Assembly: GCA_947177685.1 (NCBI GenBank)
Contig: CAMWVE010000014.1
Coordinates: forward strand, 1 to 59,433
Origin: an uncultured Porphyromonadaceae bacterium
Lineage (GTDB): Bacteria; Bacteroidota; Bacteroidia; Bacteroidales; Muribaculaceae
Direction: 5' to 3'
DNA length: 59,433 nt
The translations under genes and the position numbers were made by a program. Positions 49,249 to 57,576 of this stretch are shown piece after piece. How positions within the stretch are numbered: the stretch's first letter is position 1; each line of letters begins with the position of its first letter. Under the pieces are notes generated by a model. The model had not been told where the DNA came from. It made no database searches and saw only the letters and a list, made by a program, of their open reading frames with translations.

Positions 49249-50202
49249 TTAGAGAGATTCGAGAATACGTTTGAGAACCACTTCGGCTGAGATTTCGCGG
49301 TTGGCTGCTTCGGGGATAACGAGCGAGCGGTCTGACTCGATGACGTCGTCAGAAACAATCATGTTGCGCCTTACGGGGAGGCAGTGCATGAAGTAGGCAT
49401 CGTTGGTGAGCGCCATTTTCTCGGTGGTTATGGTCCATGAGCGATCGGTGCTGAGTACTTTGCCGTAGTTCGGATCATCGTAGGCGCTCCAGTTTTTCGC
49501 ATAGACAAAATCGGCTCCGCGGAGTGCTTCGTCCTGATTGTGGTAAATCTTGGCGTTGCCTACAAACTGCGGAGCGAGATCGTAGCCCTCAGGGTTGGCA
49601 ATGACAAAGTCATAGTCCGTGCGGTTCATCCACTCGGCAAATGAGTTGGGAACAGCCTGCGGGAGCGCTTTGGGGTGGGGTGCCCATGTCAGCACCACTT
49701 TCGGGCGCTCGGTGCGCTTATATTCCTCGATGGTGATGAGGTCGGCGAACGACTGGAGAGGGTGGCGGGTGGCTGCCTCCATGGAGAACACCGGTCTGCC
49801 GGAATATTTGATGAATTGACTGATGATTTCCTCGCTGTAATCCTTGTTTTTGTCAGCGAACTGCGCGAATGAGCGTACACCGATCACATCGCAGTAGCAA
49901 CCCATCACCGGGATAGCTTCCAACAGATGCTCCGGCTTGTCGCCGTCCATGATGACGCCGCGCTCGGTCTCCAGTTTCCATGCGCCCTGATTGACATCGA
50001 GCACTATCACGTTCATGCCGAGGTTCATGGCAGCCTTCTGGGTGCTCAGTCGGGTACGCAACGATGAGTTAAAGAAAATCATAAGCAGGGTGTGGTTTTC
50101 GCCCAAGTGCTTGTAGGCAAATCTGTTAGCCTTAACCTGAAGCGCTTCGCGGACAGCTCCGTGCAAGTCGCCTATATCATTTACAGAGGTGAAATTTCTC
50201 AT
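49249..50202 (-). CDS. argF': N-succinyl-L-ornithine carbamoyltransferase
   Basis: 317 residues from the ATG at 50202; an ATG 14 codons upstream is less likely. The carbamoyl-phosphate motif is present as FFNSSLRTRLS (SxRTR). KLETERGVIMDGDKPEHLLE is the substrate-specifying loop: Pro90 is at the position that, in the Bacteroides fragilis enzyme, distinguishes succinylornithine from acetylornithine transcarbamylases (which have Glu there). The C-terminal block YFMHCLPVRRNMIVSDDVIE carries the HCLP motif. It catalyses carbamoylation of N-succinylornithine in the succinylated arginine pathway of Bacteroidota. It is monocistronic or co-transcribed with the downstream nuclease gene; other arg genes are absent from the window. 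Confidence 0.93.
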   Translation of the reverse strand: MRNFTSVNDIGDLHGAVREALQVKANRFAYKHLGENHTLLMIFFNSSLRTRLSTQKAAMNLGMNVIVLDVNQGAWKLETERGVIMDGDKPEHLLEAIPVMGCYCDVIGVRSFAQFADKNKDYSEEIISQFIKYSGRPVFSMEAATRHPLQSFADLITIEEYKRTERPKVVLTWAPHPKALPQAVPNSFAEWMNRTDYDFVIANPEGYDLAPQFVGNAKIYHNQDEALRGADFVYAKNWSAYDDPNYGKVLSTDRSWTITTEKMALTNDAYFMHCLPVRRNMIVSDDVIESDRSLVIPEAANREISAEVVLKRILESL

Positions 50203-50241
50203 AATTTTAATAGCTTGAAATCTGTTATGCCAATTTTTTTG

Positions 50242-50249
50242 CAAAATTA
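50242..50249 (-). promoter_or_regulatory. -7 box for argF'
   Basis: TAATTTTG on the minus strand, an exact TAnnTTTG match 40 bases from the argF' ATG. No TTTG at the expected -33 distance. Confidence 0.45.
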
Positions 50250-50294
50250 GTGAGATAAGTTGAAATAAAACGGGAAATTATCAAAAAAAATGTT

Positions 50295-50302
50295 TATATT
50301 TG
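50295..50302 (+). promoter_or_regulatory. -7 box for the serine protease gene
   Basis: TATATTTG on the plus strand, 77 bases before the ATG at 50380. It is arranged divergently with the argF' box only about 45 bases away. A leader of about 70 nt results. Confidence 0.5.
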
Positions 50303-50379
50303 CAGGAATTTCATGGTCAGACGGCTAATCCGTACCGGTTTGCCCACAAAGAGATAATACAAATAAACCAACTGATATA

Positions 50380-51441
50380 ATGAAAAAGAGATTTCACATT
50401 TTTTGTACGGTCTGCGTTATGGCAGTGATGCAGATTGTCAGTTCATGCGGCGCATCATCAAGCGCTCCCCAGACCATCACAGCAGCTGATGTTGCGGAGG
50501 AGTTCAGCTCAGGTGTGGTTCTGATTCAGAACAAGTTCTATTATGAACTGCATGTGAACGGCATTAATCCTATGTATTTCACAGGTTTGGATAACGGCGA
50601 AATTCAGGGTTTCACCTTCGATATAAATGAAGTGACTCCTACACTGGCTTGGGGCACCGGATTTTTCATCAACGAAAACGGCTATATCGCAACCAACGCC
50701 CACGTTGCCGACCCGCAGATTTCGGCTAAGGATGCGCGTGGCTTTGTAGTCAACGCTCTTAGCGAGACAGCTGATGAAATGACTAATGAAATCAACAAAA
50801 TCACTGATAAAATCAACATCGCGCAGCTGGCACTGTTAGGCTCGTCAGGCTCTGAACGCCGTCAGATGCAGGCTATTTACGAAGAGCTGCTGGAACAGCG
50901 TGAAAACGCGCAGAACTTCGTGAACATCTACAACCGTTTGTCGTCAGGCGACTGCGACATCAAACTCCACAGCGACCTGAGTGTAGCTTATTCCAACACT
51001 CATGTCAACAAACTGTCGGACTTCAACGACTGTGTGCTTCTGCGCTCCGACGGCGAACATGATGTAGCCATCATGCAGCTGAAATCAAAGGTTACACCTG
51101 AAGGCAGATACATCTTCGAGGTGTATGATGATATCGAAGGCGACGAGAACGACTGCCCCGTGGGCACTCAGCTGTTCCTTGTGGGCTATAACCATGGTCC
51201 GGAACTCGCCATCACCGAGGACGGTCTGAAACCTCAGGTGTTCAGCGGTGCCATCACCCAGAACACTGACAGCAAACAGATGCTCTACTCTATCCCCACA
51301 CTCCACGGCTCGAGCGGCAGCCCCGTTGTTGATGAATACGGCGACTTGGTGGCAGTGAACTTCGCAGGTCTCGGCGGCACTCAGAACTTCAACTACGGCA
51401 TCAAGGTCAAACACCTCTCAAAACTGTTGAACCAGCAGTAA
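50380..51441 (+). CDS. Trypsin-like serine protease lipoprotein with helical insert
   Basis: 353 residues. The signal peptide ends QIVSSC; C23 begins the mature lipoprotein. A chymotrypsin-fold triad is visible: His108 in GYIATNAHVA, Asp228 in GEHDVAIMQLKS, Ser312 in TLHGSSGSPVVDEYG. Between His and Asp lies an insert of about 90 residues rich in helix (DEMTNEINKITDKINI; RRQMQAIYEELLEQRENAQN), predicted as a coiled coil or four-helix hairpin, which is absent from DegP/HtrA. No PDZ domain follows. It is probably a periplasmic or surface protease acting on envelope proteins, with the insert as a sensor or oligomerisation element. It is followed by a structured hairpin (51462-51502) and then the glycosyltransferase genes. 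Confidence 0.8.
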   Translation: MKKRFHIFCTVCVMAVMQIVSSCGASSSAPQTITAADVAEEFSSGVVLIQNKFYYELHVNGINPMYFTGLDNGEIQGFTFDINEVTPTLAWGTGFFINENGYIATNAHVADPQISAKDARGFVVNALSETADEMTNEINKITDKINIAQLALLGSSGSERRQMQAIYEELLEQRENAQNFVNIYNRLSSGDCDIKLHSDLSVAYSNTHVNKLSDFNDCVLLRSDGEHDVAIMQLKSKVTPEGRYIFEVYDDIEGDENDCPVGTQLFLVGYNHGPELAITEDGLKPQVFSGAITQNTDSKQMLYSIPTLHGSSGSPVVDEYGDLVAVNFAGLGGTQNFNYGIKVKHLSKLLNQQ

Positions 51442-51461
51442 AATCTTATAATATAATATCG

Positions 51462-51502
51462 AGGCTTCCTCGGCGAGGGTCAGAACCCACCGGTGGAAGC
51501 CT
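51462..51502 (+). terminator. Long branched hairpin after the protease gene
   Basis: Nested arms AGGCTTCC/GGAAGCCT, CGG/CCG and GGGT/ACCC with a CAGA loop form one extended stem between the protease stop and the first glycosyltransferase gene. No strong U-run follows (TTGATAG), so it may be a partial terminator, a processing site, or part of the leader of the downstream genes. Confidence 0.45.
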
Positions 51503-51539
51503 TGATAGTATTAAGCAATCAGGTAGCATTAGCGAAACA

Positions 51540-52637
51540 ATGAAGATATTATTGCTCGGCGACTATTCAGGATGTCATGCCAATCTTGCCAAAGGGTTGC
51601 GCAAGCTCGGACACACGGTGACTCTGGTCAGCGACGGATGCGGATTCATGAATGTGGAGCCTGACGTTATGCTGGCGCGGAAACCGGGGCTTACGGGTAG
51701 CATAGGCTATCTCCTGAGCGTGCTGAAGGAATCGCGCAAGTGGCGCGGTTACGACGTGGTTCAACTGATTAATCCTCATTTCCTGAATCTGCGTCCCGGC
51801 AAGCTCCGACGGATTTTCGACAGGTTGCGCCGGCAGAACAAAAGCGTCTATGTGACCCTTTGCAGCGAGGATACCCCCTATGTCGACGCTCTGCTCAACC
51901 GCAATGTTTTCCGTTACAGCGAGGCAAAAGTAGGCGACACTCCCACACGGTTCTACACCGATAATCCTCATTTTTTCGATGACTGGCTGCTGCCTGAAAC
52001 AGCTGATTATCAGCAATATTTCTTTGATAAGATAGATGGCATGATGGCTGTACTGCCGGAATATGCCATGGGCGTGAAACCCGGGCTGGAGGGAAAATTG
52101 TTCAGAACCGGTATCCCCGTCGATCTGGAGCAGATAGCATATAAACCGGCACCGATGGACCGCCCGGTGTGTGTCATGCTTGCCTACAAGACAAGCCAGA
52201 TTGAGAAAAAGGGTGCTTACAAATTGGAGCGTATCTTGCGCGAGCTGGAGGATGAGATGCCTGACAAGATGGAATTGATGGTGGTGCATGACGTACCGTT
52301 CGAGGATTTCCTCGATGGGTTGACCGATGCTCATTTGCTTGTGGATCAGCTTTATGCCTATGCTCCTGCCACAGCCGCGCTTAATGCTTTGGCAACCGGA
52401 GTGATACCGTTGACAGGCTGCGAACCGGAATATGCCGAGTGGTTGGGCGAAGATGGTGAACTGCCTGTTTATCCGCTGCGTCCTACCGATGATTTAAAGA
52501 CTAAGCTGAGAGATTATATTCTTGACACTGAGAAGATCAAACGCCTCAGAACAAAGACGCGCAAGCTGGTGGAAAAGAATAATGAAATGACGGTTGTGGC
52601 ACAAAAATTTGTCGACGCATGGAACAGGAAACTCTGA
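51540..52637 (+). CDS. GT-B-type glycosyltransferase-like protein
   Basis: 365 residues, cytoplasmic. The N-terminal Rossmann-like half begins MKILLLGDYSGCHANLAKGL, the typical 'ilhvg......la.gL...GH.V' opening of GT4-type enzymes, followed by GHTVTLVSDG. The C-terminal half has LLVDQLYAYAPATAALNALA then TGVIPLTGCEPEYAEWLG, where GT4 enzymes read 'ps..Eg.g...lEAma.G.PvI', and ends with a helical bundle. The canonical E-x7-E acid pair is not obvious, so donor binding may be atypical. The target glycan is unknown. The start of the next glycosyltransferase gene overlaps this gene by 19 bases. Confidence 0.65.
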   Translation: MKILLLGDYSGCHANLAKGLRKLGHTVTLVSDGCGFMNVEPDVMLARKPGLTGSIGYLLSVLKESRKWRGYDVVQLINPHFLNLRPGKLRRIFDRLRRQNKSVYVTLCSEDTPYVDALLNRNVFRYSEAKVGDTPTRFYTDNPHFFDDWLLPETADYQQYFFDKIDGMMAVLPEYAMGVKPGLEGKLFRTGIPVDLEQIAYKPAPMDRPVCVMLAYKTSQIEKKGAYKLERILRELEDEMPDKMELMVVHDVPFEDFLDGLTDAHLLVDQLYAYAPATAALNALATGVIPLTGCEPEYAEWLGEDGELPVYPLRPTDDLKTKLRDYILDTEKIKRLRTKTRKLVEKNNEMTVVAQKFVDAWNRKL

Positions 52638-53431
52638 GACTTGATGTGCTGATAAGCACTTACGGGGCTGACGGAATAGAGCGGATAGCCTCGCACCGTC
52701 ATCCGCAAGTGGCAGGAGTGCGCTATGTTGTCTGTTGGCAGCGGAGCGGTGATGCGTATGTCCCTGAACAGCTCCGGACGCGAGAGGATTTCGACATATT
52801 CCGTTATGATGACACCGGAAGTGCGAGAAACCGTAATCACACACTCGAGCGGTTCGAGGCACCGATAGGGATGCTTTCTGATGACGACATCGACTATGAA
52901 GCTGAGGAACTGGAGAATCTGATCCGATGCTATGACGAACGTCCCGATGCTGACATGCTTTTCTTCAAATTTCATTCCGCGAATTACGAAAAGAGCTATC
53001 CTGACCACGAGTTTGATTTCAGGAATGCCCCGCGGTTCTATTACTACTGCAACTTTGAAATGAGTTTCCGACGCCGTGCGGTGAAAGACCGCGTGTGGTT
53101 CGATGAGCGTTTCGGGCTTAACTCGCCGTTTCTCGCCGGAGAAGAGGATATGTTTGTGTTGCGGGCACTGAAACAGGGTGCCAGAATCCGATTCATCCCT
53201 CAGTATAACAGCCGTCACGACGGATCGACAACCAGCGACCGTGAGGGTGAGTCAGAGGGTATGTTGCTCACTCGCGGTGCGGTCATAAGTTGCTTTCATC
53301 CGCTAAGTTATCCTCTCCGTTTCGTCGTCCATGCCCTCCGGCGACAAAATCGTTCGCGCGGTTTTCTTGAATTCCTGAAACTGCTTTTCAAGGGAGCGCG
53401 ACAGGAGCGTAGCAGTCGTAAGTCGAGGTAA
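52619..53431 (+). CDS. GT-A-type glycosyltransferase (GT2-like)
   Basis: 270 residues. The N-terminus LDVLISTYGADGIERI is the GT2-like opening strand, TGSARNRNHTLE lies where GT2 enzymes have the 'g...arN.gl' helix, and IGMLSDDDIDYE (Asp88-90) supplies the metal-binding DxD-like acids. The later AGEEDMFVLRALKQG resembles the acceptor/base region 'gEDtel..r....G'. No TM segment is predicted, apart from a basic C-terminus (RRQNRSRGF, RQERSSRKSR) that may touch the membrane. It overlaps the upstream glycosyltransferase gene, so the two form a unit modifying an unknown surface glycan or protein. Confidence 0.75.
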   Translation: MEQETLRLDVLISTYGADGIERIASHRHPQVAGVRYVVCWQRSGDAYVPEQLRTREDFDIFRYDDTGSARNRNHTLERFEAPIGMLSDDDIDYEAEELENLIRCYDERPDADMLFFKFHSANYEKSYPDHEFDFRNAPRFYYYCNFEMSFRRRAVKDRVWFDERFGLNSPFLAGEEDMFVLRALKQGARIRFIPQYNSRHDGSTTSDREGESEGMLLTRGAVISCFHPLSYPLRFVVHALRRQNRSRGFLEFLKLLFKGARQERSSRKSR

Positions 53432-53445
53432 AACATGTATTGAAA

Positions 53446-54594
53446 ATGACAGCAAAGGAACACGAAAGCTATTCTTACTATGCGTTCATAAGTTATAGCA
53501 GTAAGGATTTAAAGTGGGGGAAGCGGCTTCAGCGGAAACTGGAGAATTACAGGATGCCTGCGACACTCTGCTCGGAACGCGGATGGAAACGCTGCCCGAT
53601 AAATCCGGTGTTTTTTGCTCCAACTGATATTCAGCCGGGGACGCTGTCTGAGGAGATTAAAGCCCGGTTGCGGGCATCCAAGAATCTGATTGTAATAAGC
53701 TCGCCAAACTCGGCGAAATCGGACTGGGTGGGTAATGAAATAAGATATTTCCATGAGCTTGGGCGTGATGAGAACCTGCATTTCTTCATTGTTGACGGCG
53801 TCCCGAACAGCGGTGACCCTGCAACCGAATGTTTCAATCCTGTAGTAAGAGAACTTGGTATTCCTGAGAAACTGGGCGCCAATATCCATGAGAAAAACTA
53901 TCGTTGGCAATGGCTTAACCGCGAGCGTGCCTACGTTCAGCTCATCTCCAAGCTGCTCGGAGTAGAGTTCGATTCCATCTGGAAACGACATCGCCGCCGG
54001 TTGATAGCGCAGTGTGTGGCATGGTCCGTAGGTATTGTTGCCGTGCTTGCTGCGATATTTGCGGTATGGGTAAACAATCAGCCTTTCACCACAAAAATCA
54101 GTCTTGAGGAATCAACGGTCCACAATTCTGATCTTCCGCCACTGAGCCATGCAACCGTCACGCTGCACCTCGATGGCGAATCAAAGACCGACACCATATT
54201 CAGGGAAGGTGAGCATGCCGAATTTGTGAATATTCCGCACTCTTATCTCGATAAAGATGTTAGAGTTACCTTCTCTTGCACCAATTTTCTGCCGGTTGAC
54301 ACCACCATAGCTCTTACCCGTGATGTGACCCTTAAAATCTCCCGTGATGCCGTTGTTTTCGGAGAGATTTCAAAGAAACTGTGGCTCTCCGGACCGGAGC
54401 AAGCAGTCATAAATCAACCGGTCAGAGTCGACCGATGGGAAGCGGTCTCAGATTCTATGGGAATGGTGAAGCTCACAATCCCGCTTGACGCCCAAAAAGA
54501 GCGATACTTAATCGAAGTCCCGGACTATAATCTTACAGACACCCTTTTTATGCCCTGCGGCGAAGATGATGTAATAGTCTTGGACGGGCTCTAA
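53446..54594 (+). CDS. Membrane-anchored TIR-domain protein
   Basis: 382 residues; ATG at 53446 is chosen over a TTG two codons upstream. Residues 9-175 are a TIR domain: box 1 YYAFISYSSKDLKW, LIVISSPNSAKSDWVGNEIRYF with Glu98 at the position of the catalytic Glu of NAD-cleaving TIRs (SARM1 has DWVHKEI), and FFIVDGVP. One TM helix (about 186-208, IAQCVAWSVGIVAVLAAIFAVWV) follows a basic RHRRR stop. Residues 209-382 are a strand-rich external domain (HATVTLHLDGESKTDT, RDVTLKISRDAVVFGEI). The TIR is thus cytoplasmic and the C-terminus periplasmic, a receptor-like layout. It starts 14 bases after the glycosyltransferase gene. A defence or signalling NADase is plausible; an adaptor role without catalysis is the alternative. 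Confidence 0.82.
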   Translation: MTAKEHESYSYYAFISYSSKDLKWGKRLQRKLENYRMPATLCSERGWKRCPINPVFFAPTDIQPGTLSEEIKARLRASKNLIVISSPNSAKSDWVGNEIRYFHELGRDENLHFFIVDGVPNSGDPATECFNPVVRELGIPEKLGANIHEKNYRWQWLNRERAYVQLISKLLGVEFDSIWKRHRRRLIAQCVAWSVGIVAVLAAIFAVWVNNQPFTTKISLEESTVHNSDLPPLSHATVTLHLDGESKTDTIFREGEHAEFVNIPHSYLDKDVRVTFSCTNFLPVDTTIALTRDVTLKISRDAVVFGEISKKLWLSGPEQAVINQPVRVDRWEAVSDSMGMVKLTIPLDAQKERYLIEVPDYNLTDTLFMPCGEDDVIVLDGL

Positions 54595-54597
54595 GTT

Positions 54598-57456
54598 TTA
54601 GTTATCGGATTTTTTGAAGAGGCGGTAGATTTCGCGGATCCAGATGACTGTTGAGGAGACGGCAATGATGATGATGAGGTCAAGGGTGCCGGAGGGATTG
54701 AAGTGCCAGTCGGTGGTGTGGAGCATGGGCTGGACGTTGAAGAATTCGTAGGCTACCTCGGTGATGAAGAGCTGACCGAGGATGATGATGGCTACGATGG
54801 TCCAGAAGCTCTGGCTCATCTGGAGGCGGAAGATGCTTTCGCCGGTTTCAAAGCTGCGGGCGTTGAACATGTACCAGAAATGGGTCCACACGAAGATGGA
54901 GAACAGCAGGGTGGCTTCGTAGGTGGTCATGGGGTCAAAGGAGCCGATCTGAACATGGAGCATCTGGATTACTGAAGTGACATCGGCATGGTTGAAGAGC
55001 CAGTAGAAGCCGAGTGTTATGGCGAAGAAGATGATGCCGACTCCGAGGAGTTCGCCCATCATGGGACGGGTGAGGATGGATGCTTTTCGGTCGCGGGGTC
55101 GGTCGTGCATGACGCTGTGCGAGGGGGGAAGTGATGCGAGTGCCATGGCGCCGAAGGTGTCCATGATGAGGTTCACCCAAAGCATCTGTGTGACGGTTAG
55201 GGGCGATTCTGCTCCCATGAATGAGCCGAAGAGTACGAGGAGACATGCGGCTACGTTGACGGTGAGCTGGAAGAGGATGAAGCGCTGGATGTTTTTGTAG
55301 AGTGAGCGTCCCCACATCACGGCACGTCCGATGGAGGAGAATGAGTTGTCAACGATGGTGATGTCAGATGCTTCCTTGGCTACGGAGGTGCCGTCGCCCA
55401 TGGAAAGTCCGACGTGGGCTGTTTTGAGCGCCGGGGCGTCGTTGGTGCCGTCGCCTGTTACGGCAACTACTTGGTTGTTAAGCTGGAGTGTCTCTACGAG
55501 GCGCTTTTTATCCAAGGGGCGTGCGCGGGCTATTATCTTGAGGTCGGCTACACGCTGTTTTACTTCGTCATCGGTGAGTTGGGCGAATTCCGGACCGGTG
55601 ATGATGTTGCGGTCGGTGTCGGTCGCGTCGTTCCATAGTCCTATCTGGCGTCCGATTTCTTTGGCTGTTCCGGGGGTGTCGCCGGTAACTATCTTAACGC
55701 TGATTCCTGCGTCAAGGACTTCACGGACTGCTTCGGGAACGTCGGCGCGGACGGGATCGGAGATGGCTACGATGCCGAGGAATGTCAGGTTGGCGGCTAT
55801 GACTTTGTTGTCGGCGATGCCATGCTGGTCATCGGCGAGTTCCTGATATGCGAAGCCGAGTGTACGCATTGCCTGATTCTGATATTCAAGCAGTTGTGCG
55901 TCGATTTCTTGTTTGGTGACACCTGCTGTGTTCCGGCACATGGCGAATATGATTTCGGGCGCACCTTTGACGTAGAGTATTTTTTTGTTGTCAGATGTGC
56001 GGACCACGGTTGCCATGTATTTGCGTTCGGTGGTGAAGGGGAGTTCTTCCACGCGGGTTGCATTGTTGCGGAGCTTGAGGTAGTCAGCGCCACGTTCTTT
56101 CAGCCACAGCAGGAGTGCGCCTTCGGTGGGATTACCGAGGATTTGTGGTTTGGGACCTGAGTTGTCGAGCTGTGCGGTGGAGTTGACTGCTATACCTTGA
56201 TATATGATTTCGTCAGACGGTTGTCCGAAGAAGTTGGTGCGGTAGACCTGCATCTGGTTTTGGGTGAGTGTGCCGGTTTTGTCGGTGCAGATGACCGTTG
56301 CGGCGCCCATTGTTTCGCATGCGTGCATCTTGCGGACAAGGTTGTTTGTCTTGAGCATGCGGCTCATGGAGTAGGCGAGTGACAGGGTCACAGCCATGGG
56401 AAGTCCTTCGGGCACTGATACTACGATGAGGGTCACGGCTATCATCAGGGTTTTGAGCGTGTGTGCGAGCAGGTCAGACCATTGGGTTGTGGTAGCATCG
56501 GGATGGAGCATGGAGAAGGCTCCGATAAGCACGCCGAAGAAGATGATGAAGAACGCTATGATGGTCAGTGAGCAGACTGTTTTCGACCATTTTTTGAATT
56601 TCGTTATGACCAACCAGAAGAAGATGGCAATGGGTGGAAGCAGGGTCCATGACTGCCATGTGTGCCATCCGAGGAAGTGGATCAGCTGCGCGAGGATGAT
56701 GATGGCGGCGAAGATGTAGCTGGCGTTTGTGATCCACACGGCAAGTCCTTCGAGCTGTTCGTTGAGCGGCGTTTTCACGGAGTCGTCGATCTGAGCTTCT
56801 TCAAATACTTTGCCCATTTCGGTTGCGTCACCTACTTTCAGAACACGCATTGTGCCGTGTCCTTCCATCACTTTTGTGCCTCGCAACAGGTGGTTTGAGG
56901 GGTATGTCGCTTCCTTGTCGAACTGCTCGGGGTCAGTGGTTTTGGCGCAGAGCGGCTCACCGGTGAGAGTCGATTCGTCGATGCTGAGTGTGACGGAGTC
57001 GAGGAGCTCGCCGTCGGCAGCTATTTCATCGCCGGTGTTTACAATGATAATGTCACCTACAACCACATCGCGACGTGGAATGGTGGTCATGGCTCCGTTG
57101 CGAATCACTTCCACCGGTTCATCGTCGTTGACCTTGTTCAGAATCTTGAAGGCTTTGTTGGCGCGTTGTTCAAAGATGAATGCGAGAGTTGTGGCAAGGA
57201 TAATAGCCATGAAAATGCCCATGGGTTCGAAGAACACTTTCCAGTCGTGTCCGAGCCCGTAATATTCATAACAGGATATGCCAATAGAGAGAACTCCGGC
57301 AACCGAGAGTATGATTATGAGGGGGTCAGAGAATTTGCCGAAAAATTCTTTCCACCAAGGGGTCTGTTGCGGTGGCGTCAGTATATTTTGACCATATTTT
57401 TTACGGCTCTCGATTACTTGTTCGTCGGTCAGACCGGTATAGTTCTGCTGTGACAT
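54598..57456 (-). CDS. Calcium-type P-type ATPase (type II, PMCA-like)
   Basis: 952 residues with about ten TM helices. An N-terminal cation-ATPase domain (GLTDEQVIESRKKYGQN) leads to the actuator motif SIDESTLTGEPL (TGE), the phosphorylation site TVICTDKTGTLTQNQM (Asp392), the nucleotide-binding block FAM/VKGAPEIIF, and the hinge VTGDGTNDAPALK. Ion-site helices have VVSVPEGLPMAVTLSLAYSM (M4 PEGL) and TQMLWVNLIMDTFGAMALA (M6 N..D), which fit a Ca2+ pump of the PMCA/SERCA group. It exports Ca2+ from the cytoplasm. There is no C-terminal calmodulin-binding extension. Its 3' end is 3 bases from the convergent TIR gene. Confidence 0.93.
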   Translation of the reverse strand: MSQQNYTGLTDEQVIESRKKYGQNILTPPQQTPWWKEFFGKFSDPLIIILSVAGVLSIGISCYEYYGLGHDWKVFFEPMGIFMAIILATTLAFIFEQRANKAFKILNKVNDDEPVEVIRNGAMTTIPRRDVVVGDIIIVNTGDEIAADGELLDSVTLSIDESTLTGEPLCAKTTDPEQFDKEATYPSNHLLRGTKVMEGHGTMRVLKVGDATEMGKVFEEAQIDDSVKTPLNEQLEGLAVWITNASYIFAAIIILAQLIHFLGWHTWQSWTLLPPIAIFFWLVITKFKKWSKTVCSLTIIAFFIIFFGVLIGAFSMLHPDATTTQWSDLLAHTLKTLMIAVTLIVVSVPEGLPMAVTLSLAYSMSRMLKTNNLVRKMHACETMGAATVICTDKTGTLTQNQMQVYRTNFFGQPSDEIIYQGIAVNSTAQLDNSGPKPQILGNPTEGALLLWLKERGADYLKLRNNATRVEELPFTTERKYMATVVRTSDNKKILYVKGAPEIIFAMCRNTAGVTKQEIDAQLLEYQNQAMRTLGFAYQELADDQHGIADNKVIAANLTFLGIVAISDPVRADVPEAVREVLDAGISVKIVTGDTPGTAKEIGRQIGLWNDATDTDRNIITGPEFAQLTDDEVKQRVADLKIIARARPLDKKRLVETLQLNNQVVAVTGDGTNDAPALKTAHVGLSMGDGTSVAKEASDITIVDNSFSSIGRAVMWGRSLYKNIQRFILFQLTVNVAACLLVLFGSFMGAESPLTVTQMLWVNLIMDTFGAMALASLPPSHSVMHDRPRDRKASILTRPMMGELLGVGIIFFAITLGFYWLFNHADVTSVIQMLHVQIGSFDPMTTYEATLLFSIFVWTHFWYMFNARSFETGESIFRLQMSQSFWTIVAIIILGQLFITEVAYEFFNVQPMLHTTDWHFNPSGTLDLIIIIAVSSTVIWIREIYRLFKKSDN

Positions 57457-57490
57457 ATCGTTGCGTTTGATGTTTAAGTGTTTTGCGGTG

Positions 57491-57498
57491 CAAAGTTA
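57491..57498 (-). promoter_or_regulatory. -7 box for the P-type ATPase gene
   Basis: TAACTTTG on the minus strand, an exact TAnnTTTG match 35 bases before the ATG at 57456. No clear -33 TTTG. Confidence 0.45.
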
Positions 57499-57576
57499 CA
57501 AATTCCGCTCAATAATATATACACGGAATTGTAAGTTTTGTTCATAGAGAGCGAATGTCAGCAGAGGTGCTGTGCC

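Noticed and set aside
51462-51502. Riboswitch upstream of the glycosyltransferase gene
   Set aside because: Only a single elongated hairpin is visible, without the conserved core of any riboswitch class I know.
51567-52334. 255-codon open frame on the minus strand
   Set aside because: It lies entirely antisense to the glycosyltransferase gene, starts without a promoter or leader, and its product shows no recognisable motifs. GC-rich third positions explain it.
52514-53218. 234-codon minus-strand open frame spanning both glycosyltransferase genes
   Set aside because: It overlaps two genes with recognisable motifs and has no start context of its own.
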